The notes under the pieces: generated by a model | What the model was told of the DNA's origin: nothing | The model's database searches: none | Seen by the model: the letters and a program-made list of their open reading frames with translations, nothing else | Source of the DNA: CAMDKS01 sp964402975 | Lineage (GTDB): Bacteria > Bdellovibrionota_B > Oligoflexia > Oligoflexales > RGVZ01 | Reading direction: 5' to 3' | Length of the DNA stretch: 64,000 nt | Assembly: GCA_964402975.1 (NCBI GenBank) | Contig: CAYOEM010000015.1 | Coordinates: forward strand, 3,984 to 67,983 | Translations under genes and position numbers: made by a program | Part shown: in pieces, positions 42,234-50,926 of the stretch | Layout of the letters: the number at the start of each line of letters is the position of its first letter | Numbering within the stretch: position 1 is the first letter of the stretch

Positions 42234-43484
42234 TCAGGCGGCAACGTGGGTGCTGCCAGGGCTTTCTTCTGTCGAAGGTTGCTTCAGTCCGGTAACAATC
42301 CAGCTTTTCATGATGCCTTTGCCCTTGACGTGGCTCTCGGGTAGTTCTTGCAGGGTGAAAACGTCGCCGATTTCGTTTTTGGTGCTCTCCGTGATCCTAA
42401 TCCCGCCAACAGGGGCTAGGGACTCCATCCTGCTGGCTGTGTTTACGGTGTCACCCCACATATCGTAAGCAAATTTTGTTTCGCCAATGACTCCGGCAAC
42501 CACTGGACCGGTGTTAATTCCAATCCGTAGTTGAAGCGGTTTACCCCCAAGAGTCACGTCTGTCGCAGCCTCGTGAAGAGCTATTGCCAATCTTGTGATT
42601 TTTTCTGCGTGATCTTCTGCCTGCGCCGGCGCCCCACACACGGCCATGTAAGAATCACCGATAGTTTTAATCTTTTCGCATCCGTGATTCGACGTTAGAC
42701 GCTCGAAAGCTGAAAATGTTTGATTGAGAAATGACACAAGGTATTCTGGGCTCATTTGGGCGGATGCATCTGTGAAATTCACGATATCACAGAACATTAC
42801 ACTCACGTGATCAAAGCGTTTTGCTTGAGATTTGTGGTGAAGTTTGAGTTCTTTCGCGACCTCTAAGGGGAACGTTTTGACTAATAAATTATCGGCTCTA
42901 TTCGTCTCCATTTCTAATAATTTTTGATCCGCAAATGATCGTCGTCCGTACCTCTCTCCCACAATCGCGCCTGCCACACCCACGGCGAAAGCCACTGCTA
43001 GCGCAGATAAGTTGCTCAAGATAAATTCATGGTCGGATGATTTTAAAAAAATCATGGTTGAAAAGGTGATTATAAAACCAACTCCAATGAGTAACGAATC
43101 CTTCACTCGTACGTGAAATGCACTCATTGCGTAGGGTAGAACTAAAAAAGCGAATAAGTAGTCGAGCTGTTTAAGGTTCTTAAACGCAATGTAATAAATC
43201 AACGACATGCTATTCAATACGATGTGTAAAAGCCCAAGATAGATCCATCTCAAATTCGCTTGAATGAATGGATGATTGTGAAAACTAACTACAGCCAGCC
43301 ATAAAAGTGTTATGGATAGTCGTATAGTTAAAAGCGTCTTAAAGCTTTGTGGTGCTACAATCCAGTCCCAGATAGCAAAAGAATTATATAAGACAAATCC
43401 AAATGCTGCGTCGGTTGAGCCGCGCTTTACGGATCGGTGGATCATGAATTCAAGAAATTCTTTTTCTTCGCCGTGATTAGCCAT
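42234..43484 (-). CDS. Membrane-bound class III adenylate cyclase
   Basis: This 416-residue protein has about six transmembrane helices in residues 30-180. The cyclase domain follows at ~225-400. Metal-binding Asp233 (FCDIVNFT) and Asp277 (IGDSYM) are present. The adenine-selecting pair Lys271 (EKIKTIGD) and Asp341 (YDMWGDTVN) and the transition-state residues Asn348 and Arg352 are all visible, so cAMP production is expected. The ATG is preceded by AAGGA. The gene lies tail to tail with the TonB-dependent receptor gene. Confidence 0.93.
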   Translation of the reverse strand: MANHGEEKEFLEFMIHRSVKRGSTDAAFGFVLYNSFAIWDWIVAPQSFKTLLTIRLSITLLWLAVVSFHNHPFIQANLRWIYLGLLHIVLNSMSLIYYIAFKNLKQLDYLFAFLVLPYAMSAFHVRVKDSLLIGVGFIITFSTMIFLKSSDHEFILSNLSALAVAFAVGVAGAIVGERYGRRSFADQKLLEMETNRADNLLVKTFPLEVAKELKLHHKSQAKRFDHVSVMFCDIVNFTDASAQMSPEYLVSFLNQTFSAFERLTSNHGCEKIKTIGDSYMAVCGAPAQAEDHAEKITRLAIALHEAATDVTLGGKPLQLRIGINTGPVVAGVIGETKFAYDMWGDTVNTASRMESLAPVGGIRITESTKNEIGDVFTLQELPESHVKGKGIMKSWIVTGLKQPSTEESPGSTHVAA

Positions 43485-43793
43485 ACGATCCTTTTGGTTA
43501 TCCTTTTGGAATGTTTTCGGGTTTTTTAGAATCGAGCATCGCGGAGCCCTTTGAAGCTCTCCGTTAAAAAAGAGAGATATCTACATAAAATCGGCATGTT
43601 GCGCTAATTGGATGTGTGACGCTTTTCGCGTAGTAGGTGAGGAGCCAGTCTTGTTAAGACCGATTGACGCTGAGCGACTTTGCTATTTCATCTATCATTG
43701 ATTTTTGTTTCACTCATAAGTGACGACATTGCTGCTTTGCTGTGTCAGACTTTGTTTTTTTGCCAAAGGTGTTTTTTGAGTCTCGAATACAAA
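43485..43793. other. 309-bp divergent intergenic region
   Basis: This region separates the cyclase gene (minus) from the methyltransferase gene (plus). A bulged stem (CGGAG / CTCTCCG, about 43541-43562) and a 5-bp stem AGTCTT-GTT-AAGACC (near 43648-43662) are visible. I see no clear promoter or gene. In-frame starts upstream of 43794 would add a hydrophobic extension without a ribosome binding site. Confidence 0.5.
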
Positions 43794-44426
43794 ATGTCGC
43801 GCGTAACGATCTCTGGGGCTGAGTGGACACTTCAGCAATTCGCTAACCGTGATCAATTTCCAACATTATTTGAGCAGGGGCACATCGGAGACCAAGTGTG
43901 GGGCGCTGATGTGCCTGAATCTTTGTGGCCACTGAGTGGAATTCTTTGGCCTTCGGGGATCTTGCTAGCAGAGCTGGTCGCCACCAAAAAATGCGACGGT
44001 TTGCGAATTTTGGAAGTTGGCTGCGGTGTTGCATTGGCCTCACTCGTTCTTAAAAGGCGAGGGTTTGATGTTACGGCTAGTGATTACAACCCGTTTGCAG
44101 GGGAGCTTCTGCGAGAGAACGCCAAACTAAATGAGATGGAACCGCCAAAGTTCATGAAGCTATCATGGCAGGAGCCATTCAGTGGTGAGCCCTATGATCT
44201 TATTATAGGTAGTGACGTTTTGTATGAGCCAGGGTGTGCAGGGCAGGTCTGCGAGTTTTTAAAGTCGGCATTAAAGTTATCCGGTAGCGCGCTGTTTGTG
44301 GATCCAGGCCGAGCTCACGTGAGAAAATTTGAGACGACCTTGCAAGCAGCCGGGTTTAGTTGTGATGTGGTTTGGCCAGTTCCAGGCGAAAAGACTAGGA
44401 TTCTCCGGATCACCAGGGTCGCTTAA
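43794..44426 (+). CDS. SAM-dependent methyltransferase (METTL/lysine-methyltransferase-like)
   Basis: This 210-residue protein has the SAM-binding motif ILEVGCGVALASLVLKRRG, the acidic strand VTASDYNPFA and the post-motif YDLIIGSDVLYEPG. The last of these is typical of the METTL21/23-like protein-methyltransferase and related predicted nicotinamide N-methyltransferase group. Its substrate is unknown. ATG 43794 is preferred over an upstream ATG (43680) because the family fold starts near WTLQQF. It is tail to tail with the RidA-family gene, 6 bp apart. Confidence 0.82.
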   Translation: MSRVTISGAEWTLQQFANRDQFPTLFEQGHIGDQVWGADVPESLWPLSGILWPSGILLAELVATKKCDGLRILEVGCGVALASLVLKRRGFDVTASDYNPFAGELLRENAKLNEMEPPKFMKLSWQEPFSGEPYDLIIGSDVLYEPGCAGQVCEFLKSALKLSGSALFVDPGRAHVRKFETTLQAAGFSCDVVWPVPGEKTRILRITRVA

Positions 44427-44432
44427 TTTGGC

Positions 44433-44816
44433 CTATGTGCGGTAAAACCTAAAAGACATTTCAACGGTGGCTCCCAGAGGCAGTGCGGCCACTCCTATGG
44501 ATGTGCGTGCCGGGGGTGGGATGTCTTGAGTGAAGAACTCCTCCCATACTTTATTGATAGTCGGAAACTCCTCAAATCTCGTCGTAAAAATATTGACTGA
44601 CGCAAGGTGATCTAAGCCAAGGTGAATTTCTTTTGCGGCGGACACCATATTGGTTAGAATCTGCCGGGTTTCCCCCTCTACGCCGCCTTGGGCGAGCTTT
44701 CCATCCGGGCTAAGGCCAATCATCCCGCTAAACTCATAGAATGGTCCCGTCTTCACACAGGGCGTATAGCGAAAGCGAGGGGACGGCGTTGACTTGAAAG
44801 AAATGAGTTCGCGCAT
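44433..44816 (-). CDS. Rid-family enamine/imine deaminase-like protein
   Basis: This 127-residue protein has the YjgF/YER057c/UK114 fold pattern, including GMIGLSPDGKL, ILTNMVSAA and the conserved Arg in PARTSIGVAALPLGA that contacts the carboxylate of imine substrates in RidA. The gene is divergent from the giant purine-degradation fusion, with a shared 113-bp promoter region. A role in clearing reactive ureido or imino intermediates is possible but not shown by sequence. Confidence 0.9.
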   Translation of the reverse strand: MRELISFKSTPSPRFRYTPCVKTGPFYEFSGMIGLSPDGKLAQGGVEGETRQILTNMVSAAKEIHLGLDHLASVNIFTTRFEEFPTINKVWEEFFTQDIPPPARTSIGVAALPLGATVEMSFRFYRT

Positions 44817-44929
44817 GGATGGTCCTCGAAGTGGTTGTTACGCAGAGTGCGAAACTTAAGCATTTCAGCATTTTTTGGTGCAAAAATAAAGGGTTTCGCT
44901 TCAAAAAAATAATGCTACACTTTTGGGTT
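44817..44929. promoter_or_regulatory. Shared divergent promoter region of the Rid gene and the fusion gene
   Basis: A 113-bp A+T-rich gap. The plus-strand frame of the fusion is open through it, but residues encoded here do not resemble the malate synthase N-terminus, so it is read as regulatory. No operator was identified by eye. Confidence 0.4.
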
Positions 44930-47900
44930 ATGAAAGCCAAAAATGACCAAAATCGTCTCTTTTTTGAGATCCCGTACTATCACGATTACATCTCTCCAGG
45001 GCTGGCTAGGCATGTGATTAAAAGCGCTCAGCCCGTTAAGGGTATTGAGGGTCTTTGTCATGTGGGGGACATGGGTGGGCTTGAAACGACCGAGTCCCTC
45101 CGATTTCTGGTCGAGTTGTATCAAGCCGTCAAATCAGATCTGGGTAAAGTCCTAAAACAGAGATCCATCGACCGTCGGTTTATTGATGAGCGAGTGAAGG
45201 CCTGTTACGAATTTAATCAAAGTCTTGGTCGTGATGTTTTAAGCCCTGCTTACAAAACAGTTATTGGCCTTGAAGATGGTGACGGTCGTATCGTGATCGG
45301 CCCAAAGACAGAGAGTTATTGCTCGTCAGGCGGTGCGCAGGTCGCACCCATCCCAGAGCACCTCAAAGGTCCCCACGTGACTCTTTTTGGTCCTCCCGAT
45401 TCTGCCAAGATGTCGATTAATGCAATGAATTCCTATCACCGGAAACTTCCCGGAGAGCCGCCGATTGTCGACGAACTCTTGGGAGGCCAGAAGGCATCAC
45501 CCATGTGGGGGGCTGATGATGAGGATTCAAAAACGCCCATGCGGGCCGATCTGGCAGATGCAGCATCAAATCTTACTCGTTGCTTCGCAGGTGATTTGAG
45601 ACTTACTGAGGGTGAAAAGAAATATGAACTCGCTGCCGATAAGTTAGCACAGCCCATCAAACGCTTTCCTGGGCTGGCCTTGCCGTGTGCGTTCTTGTTT
45701 TACAATGACAGTCCAATTCCTCTTCATATGTATGACTTCGCCCTTCATCTGTTTGCCAACTGGCAAAACGAGAGAGCGTTAACCTTTTATGTGCCAAAGC
45801 TGGAAAATGAGGAAGAGGCCCGTTATATCCACAAAATGATCTCGACGGCCGAGGCTATGATTAAAGTGCGCTATCCAGACTATAAGTTGGGTCGCATTCG
45901 GCTCATGATTGTGCTTGAAAATCCCCGGGCGATTTTACGGACCCATGAGATCATGGACGAGCTTTTTCCCTATTTCGCAGGTGCCTCCTTAGGATGGCAT
46001 GATTACCTGGGATCAACGGCTCGTCTATTTAAGGAAGATGCCAATTACAGAATACCCGTTAAGGCTGACCCATATATTGTTATCAAATACATCAAAGCAT
46101 CCCACCGAATGCTATCGGAGGTTGTCGGATCGCGAGGCGGTATCAAAGTTGGTGGAATGTACGGTATTTTGCCACAACAAAACGACATGCAAAGTCCCTC
46201 ATTCCAGGTGACTTTGAAGGGCTACTTCAAGGACGTCATCACACAGCTGAAGCGGGATTTGACTGGGTTTTGGGTGGCCCATCCAGATTTCGTGCGCCTT
46301 GGCCTTGCTATTGTTGAAGCGTGGCGACTTTATAAGTCGGGCGAAAAGAAGCCACTCATGACTTTAACCAAAGAAATTTTTACAGATGAACACCGCAAAG
46401 AAGTGGACGCCTTTATTGAGGGCGAAGACATCAAGGGTCTTGATCCCAAAGATCCCAATTATGTTAGATCCCTTCTTGTCGCAGACCTTAAAGAGTCAGA
46501 TTTTATTGCCAATAATCATCCGGATGAGATTCGCTACAATGTTTTCCAATCGTTGCAGTACCTGACCGATTGGCTTTCCGGTAATGGTTGTGTGGCATTG
46601 CCCACGACCGTTGAGGGTGTGCCGGTTAGGGTGATGGATGATCTCGCAACCGCTGAGCGGTCTCGATGGGAAGTTTGGCATGAGCTCTACCATGGGCGGT
46701 TTAGGGTAGAAGACTTCTTGAGGATTGCCCACGAAGAGATGCGCTTTATTAGAAAAGACCTCTCGGATGGTAAAAAAATCGTTCAGGTAAAGTGGGATGA
46801 GAGAACTGCAAAGTGGTATCCCGTTGCTTTTAAGTTGATGATTCAGCTTATGACGGCGCGCCAACCTGTAGAGTTCGCTACGGAGCTGCTGATTCCATTT
46901 ACGCTGGATGAGGTTCGTAGAGCCGATGATCCTTGGGCGAAGTTGATGCAGATTGATCACTCTCATTATCAACTGCCAGAGTACGTGGAGCGATTTAATT
47001 ATTATTTTGAACGCTGCGGGTCCCAGAGGTTTGCTACCGACATGGCATCTGGTGCTATTTTGGATCTTGATCATGCAGAAAAACTGATCAAGGGTTTCTC
47101 GGTTGATGAGATTATTGAAGCAGCGAGCTTTCACGGCGATATTGGAGAGGCTTCTAGGACGCTTGATATGATGGCTCAAGGTGAGCAAAAACTCGTGACA
47201 TCAAGTCAGCAAAATGTGGTGGACGAGCTCAGACAGCTTGCAAGTCGTTACCACGAGGCCTTTGGATTTAAGTTTTTGATCTCGGCAAAGGGTAAGCCAG
47301 CATCTGAATTAATGGCTGCGCTCAAAGAGCGTTTAAATAATCCGCGCGACATTGAATTAGCCAATGCCCGCGAGGCGTTGTGGCAAATCACAAAGAAGCG
47401 GATTGAGGTAGATCCTCTTGATCAGATTGTGGTCGAGATAAAATCCCAGCTGTCTCGCCATGGTGTGCGTGGTGTGCAAATTGCAGTAGCAAACCCTTCG
47501 GGCATTCAGAGTATCACTGAGGGTCTTCGCAGCGAGAAAGGTGAGTCTGTGGCCGAGACGACGCTTTTTGAGCTGGCGTCTCTTAGCAAGTCGCTCGCGT
47601 CGGCCTTTTTTATCGAATTTTTGGGGCACAAAGGGATCTCGCTTAATGAGTCCGTGAATAAGCTTTTGGCAAAAACAAAATCGTCTTTTAGGCTCACGTC
47701 GTCCGTAGATCCGGAGTGGGCTGACATGGTGCAAGTCAAGCACTTGATCAGTCACGCGGCCCTAAACCTTCACTATGTTAATGGATTTAAACTGGACAAA
47801 ATACCGCCGACTGCGGGTGAAATCTTGAGTGATCCTGGGCGTTATGGTTATGAGCCCATTGATGTTGTTGCCAAACCGGGGACTAAGTTTAGCTACTCAG

Positions 47901-49645
47901 GGGCAGGATTTATTGTGGCAGAGCATCTTGTCGAGGCCCTTGGAGGCCAACCGATTGGCAGCCTTACGAAGGAGTTTCTAGCAAGGTTGGATATGGGACT
48001 CACAACCTTTGCGCCAGGCTCTAACCTGAGCGATTGTGCTTTTGGATATTTTGATGACGGCCGCGGAGTGGAGGGTGGACGACTTAATTTTCCAGCATTT
48101 GCAGCGGGCGCTTTAGGCACAGCCGTCAATATGACTAAATTTTTAAGACATCTTGAGACTGCTTATCATGAACTTAGCGGCTCAGGCGGGATTAGTCACG
48201 ATACTGCTGTTACCATGATGCACGGCAAGGATCTGGGATGTCGAAGCTTCATCGGCTGTGATATGGGGCTTGGGGTCTTCGTTGCTCAAATGGGTGACAA
48301 TAAAGTAGCGATTCATCAAGGTGCCAATGAGGGATTCCGTGCCCTGTACCTTCATGTCGTGGCCGGTCCAGAGCGTGGTCGAGGTTTTACAATACTCTGT
48401 AATGCAGACAACCGTGGTGTGCTGTTCATCGCTGATGTGGCTAAGCTTTTGATAAATCATCTTAAAATATCAGGTGTGAATTTTGAAAAAGTGGCGACGT
48501 CGTTTGATTACAGCCGCCTCACCCAGGAACAGATTGTTAACCTTGGCTATAAAGCACTCATATTTGATGCATTTGAGAAGACTCTGCCAGAGGAGATTGT
48601 TGATAAAGGTCCTCCAGATCCACTAGCTAACTTTAATCTTTTAGATAACGCACAGATTCTTTCGGTGACTTGTGAAAGATTTGCAAGAGCCAGTAATTTA
48701 TTCTCAAGATTTGAGCCAATCTTCGATCCAGAGCTTTTCGGCAAGCAGGGCAAAATTATGGATAGCTGGGAGACTGTTCGCCACAATGAATCGGATAGAG
48801 ACGCCCTACATCTTAGACTCAAGGCCCCTGACTCTGCCTTATTCGTTCGTATTTCAACGAAATTTCACGACGGAAATCATCCTCAGTTTGTAAGAGTCCT
48901 GGGCCGAGTGAGCCCAGACTCACCGTGGCAAGAGATTATCCCTAGACTTCATATGGACGGCCACTCTTGTAGACGGATTCGGTTGAGTGCACCAACTCCT
49001 CAGATTACAGAAGTTTTAGTGGAGCAGTACCCGGATGGGGGGCTCACAAGACTAGGTCTTTATAGTCAGCTGCCAGAGTCCCAGTCTAAAGACTACGTGC
49101 CTCTTTCGGAGTCCAGATGCATACGATTCAAAGACGAGATTCCAAAGGTGAAAAAACCACTGTCGATTCCCTACGGGCCAACCACCGACGAAATCGCGGA
49201 GAATATTCGTGGAGTTTCGAAGGAAGCGATCGATTACGCGTCCTCGGCTTTTGGTGGACGAGTTATGGCAGCCACCAACGAACACTACGGGCCTGCCGCT
49301 CAGGTTATCTCGCCTCTACCGCCGCTAAATATGTTTGACGGCATGGAATCAGCGCGAAGCCGCGATCCGGGGCATTTTGATGAGGTGACCATCAGACTAG
49401 GGAAGGTTATTAAGCCCGCCCGCATCGTTCTTGACTTCAAGTATTTCGTCAATAATAACCCTAGGGCAGTCGAAATACTTGGTTACTCCGATGACGGTTG
49501 GAAGGTAATCGCTGATGCAACCCCGGTGAAGGCTTTCGCGTCAAATAAAAAAGTCATTTCACTGAAGGTGGACTTCAAAACGGATCAAATTAAAGTGAGA
49601 ACACTCCCTGACGGGGGGATCAATCGGGTTCATGTGTATGAGTAG
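44930..49645 (+). CDS. Four-domain fusion: malate synthase - OHCU decarboxylase - serine hydrolase - allantoicase
   Basis: This is a 1571-residue protein. Residues ~1-665 are a malate-synthase-like TIM barrel and C-terminal plug: Glu330 (VLENPR), Asp358 (WHDYL), WVAHP at 448-452, and Asp571 in MDDLATAE (the catalytic-base region). Residues ~680-828 match 2-oxo-4-hydroxy-4-carboxy-5-ureidoimidazoline decarboxylase: His735, Glu752 in GEQ, FGFKFLISAKGK and Arg824. Residues ~840-1190 are a beta-lactamase-family serine hydrolase: Ser884-Leu-Ser-Lys887, Tyr989-Ser-Gly, His1129-Gln-Gly. Residues ~1232-1382 and 1427-1571 are two allantoicase repeats (MDSWETVRHN, FDGMESARSR; YPDGGLTRL, LPDGGINRV). It joins urate-ring degradation to glyoxylate capture. 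No signal peptide. An in-frame ATG at 44819 is rejected. Confidence 0.93.
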   Translation: MKAKNDQNRLFFEIPYYHDYISPGLARHVIKSAQPVKGIEGLCHVGDMGGLETTESLRFLVELYQAVKSDLGKVLKQRSIDRRFIDERVKACYEFNQSLGRDVLSPAYKTVIGLEDGDGRIVIGPKTESYCSSGGAQVAPIPEHLKGPHVTLFGPPDSAKMSINAMNSYHRKLPGEPPIVDELLGGQKASPMWGADDEDSKTPMRADLADAASNLTRCFAGDLRLTEGEKKYELAADKLAQPIKRFPGLALPCAFLFYNDSPIPLHMYDFALHLFANWQNERALTFYVPKLENEEEARYIHKMISTAEAMIKVRYPDYKLGRIRLMIVLENPRAILRTHEIMDELFPYFAGASLGWHDYLGSTARLFKEDANYRIPVKADPYIVIKYIKASHRMLSEVVGSRGGIKVGGMYGILPQQNDMQSPSFQVTLKGYFKDVITQLKRDLTGFWVAHPDFVRLGLAIVEAWRLYKSGEKKPLMTLTKEIFTDEHRKEVDAFIEGEDIKGLDPKDPNYVRSLLVADLKESDFIANNHPDEIRYNVFQSLQYLTDWLSGNGCVALPTTVEGVPVRVMDDLATAERSRWEVWHELYHGRFRVEDFLRIAHEEMRFIRKDLSDGKKIVQVKWDERTAKWYPVAFKLMIQLMTARQPVEFATELLIPFTLDEVRRADDPWAKLMQIDHSHYQLPEYVERFNYYFERCGSQRFATDMASGAILDLDHAEKLIKGFSVDEIIEAASFHGDIGEASRTLDMMAQGEQKLVTSSQQNVVDELRQLASRYHEAFGFKFLISAKGKPASELMAALKERLNNPRDIELANAREALWQITKKRIEVDPLDQIVVEIKSQLSRHGVRGVQIAVANPSGIQSITEGLRSEKGESVAETTLFELASLSKSLASAFFIEFLGHKGISLNESVNKLLAKTKSSFRLTSSVDPEWADMVQVKHLISHAALNLHYVNGFKLDKIPPTAGEILSDPGRYGYEPIDVVAKPGTKFSYSGAGFIVAEHLVEALGGQPIGSLTKEFLARLDMGLTTFAPGSNLSDCAFGYFDDGRGVEGGRLNFPAFAAGALGTAVNMTKFLRHLETAYHELSGSGGISHDTAVTMMHGKDLGCRSFIGCDMGLGVFVAQMGDNKVAIHQGANEGFRALYLHVVAGPERGRGFTILCNADNRGVLFIADVAKLLINHLKISGVNFEKVATSFDYSRLTQEQIVNLGYKALIFDAFEKTLPEEIVDKGPPDPLANFNLLDNAQILSVTCERFARASNLFSRFEPIFDPELFGKQGKIMDSWETVRHNESDRDALHLRLKAPDSALFVRISTKFHDGNHPQFVRVLGRVSPDSPWQEIIPRLHMDGHSCRRIRLSAPTPQITEVLVEQYPDGGLTRLGLYSQLPESQSKDYVPLSESRCIRFKDEIPKVKKPLSIPYGPTTDEIAENIRGVSKEAIDYASSAFGGRVMAATNEHYGPAAQVISPLPPLNMFDGMESARSRDPGHFDEVTIRLGKVIKPARIVLDFKYFVNNNPRAVEILGYSDDGWKVIADATPVKAFASNKKVISLKVDFKTDQIKVRTLPDGGINRVHVYE

Positions 49646-49685
49646 ATGTGAAAGAAATCGTCAGATAGATGGGTGGCCATAACTT

Positions 49686-50429
49686 ATGCTAGCAGTAATT
49701 TTGTCGGTCGGTTTATGCCTCATGGTGCTTGAGCGTCTTATTCCGGATCAGGTGCTTCAAAAAGTTGATGGTTGGTGGGTGCGTGTTGTCATAGTTAATA
49801 TTTTGCAGCTCGGGGTTGTTCTCGTTGCTGATTTGGCTTGGAATCGATGGTTTGGTTATAATTTGATGACCTTGCCACAGTACTTTTCTCCTCCTGCGGC
49901 GGCATTTTTAACCTATCTGATTTTAACGTTCGTATTTTACTGGTGGCATCGATGGCGTCATGACGTGAATATCTTATGGCTTAGTTGTCATCAGCTCCAC
50001 CACAGTGCAAGTCGCATTGAAACGATCACATCGTTTTATAAACATCCCGTAGAGTTAGTTGTGAATGGCATCATTATCGCCGCCGTAAACTTCGGTTTGT
50101 GCGGTCTAACTCTGGAAGGAGCTGCGTGGGTGACTCTTTACACGGCGCTTGCGGAATTCTTCTATCACATGAATGTGAAGACCCCACGTTGGGTGGGATA
50201 CATTATTCAAAGGCCTGAAATGCACCGCATTCACCATAAGCGAGGCTTTCACTACAATAATTTTGCTGATCTGCCGATTTGGGACATGATGTTTGGCACG
50301 TTTGAAAACCCTGCAGACGTGTCAACTGCGTGTGGATTTAAACCTGAGCGCGAGGTTAAGTTCGGAGATATTTTGCTATTTAAAAACGTCAATAATTCGT
50401 TCCCGTTCATCATAGGAAAGGGGAAGTGA
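49686..50429 (+). CDS. Sterol desaturase/fatty-acid hydroxylase-family membrane protein
   Basis: This 247-residue membrane protein has the eight-histidine di-iron motifs WHRWRHD, HQLHHS and HRIHHKRGFHYNN, and four or so hydrophobic helices. The family hydroxylates or desaturates lipids. It starts 40 bp after the giant fusion, so it could be read from the same transcript. Its stop overlaps the next gene's GTG as GTGA, giving an operon with three further membrane-protein genes. Confidence 0.9.
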   Translation: MLAVILSVGLCLMVLERLIPDQVLQKVDGWWVRVVIVNILQLGVVLVADLAWNRWFGYNLMTLPQYFSPPAAAFLTYLILTFVFYWWHRWRHDVNILWLSCHQLHHSASRIETITSFYKHPVELVVNGIIIAAVNFGLCGLTLEGAAWVTLYTALAEFFYHMNVKTPRWVGYIIQRPEMHRIHHKRGFHYNNFADLPIWDMMFGTFENPADVSTACGFKPEREVKFGDILLFKNVNNSFPFIIGKGK

Positions 50430-50926
50430 TCTTGGCCGAACTTTTAAAAAAACTCACCTTCTCTGTTGTTTTGGTCATGTTTGTTGGGTTTTTGCAGATT
50501 GTTGGTTTTGTAACCGGCATCGAAGGGCTAAGAAACGTGGGAAGGCTCACGGCCGCATCACCTTTGCCCCTTGTGTTTTCTGATTTTCGAGGCCTTGAGA
50601 CGTTTTCGCTGGAGTTCTCGATTGAGGCTAAAGCGGGAAGTGGCCAGTCAGTCATAAAGAAAATCACGCCAGAGCTCTACGATAAATTTAAGGGCCCCTA
50701 CAATCGGCGTAACGTTTACGGGGCAGTGCTTGCCTACGGACCAAAGCTTACCGAGCCAACCGAGGAGCCCCTTGTTGAGTCGGTTTTAAAATATGGCTTT
50801 TGTAAGAGCGGACCTTTAGCCGGAATGTTTGGCTTGCCAGGGCCTCTTCAGATGGCAACGATTACGGCGCTTTCGAAAGCGCGCGGTGATGGTGGTGCTT
50901 ACGTGACGGAGGTAAGATGCCAATGA
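50426..50926 (+). CDS. Membrane-anchored protein of unknown function (166 aa)
   Basis: The GTG start overlaps the preceding TGA (GTGA). One N-terminal transmembrane helix (LLKKLTFSVVLVMFVGFLQIVGF) is followed by a soluble, probably periplasmic domain. The domain has two Cys (FCKSG, VRCQ at the end). No family is recognised. Its position between the hydroxylase and the HTTM-DCC gene, with overlaps on both sides, suggests a shared function. Confidence 0.75.
   Translation: MILAELLKKLTFSVVLVMFVGFLQIVGFVTGIEGLRNVGRLTAASPLPLVFSDFRGLETFSLEFSIEAKAGSGQSVIKKITPELYDKFKGPYNRRNVYGAVLAYGPKLTEPTEEPLVESVLKYGFCKSGPLAGMFGLPGPLQMATITALSKARGDGGAYVTEVRCQ

Noticed and set aside
44819..44929. In-frame extension of the giant fusion protein
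   Set aside because: The extra 37 residues do not resemble malate synthase, lack a ribosome binding site and would occupy the divergent promoter region.
46496..47188. 230-codon minus-strand open frame inside the fusion gene
   Set aside because: It is antisense to the malate synthase and OHCU decarboxylase parts, with no motif; the plus-strand frame has clear domain evidence.
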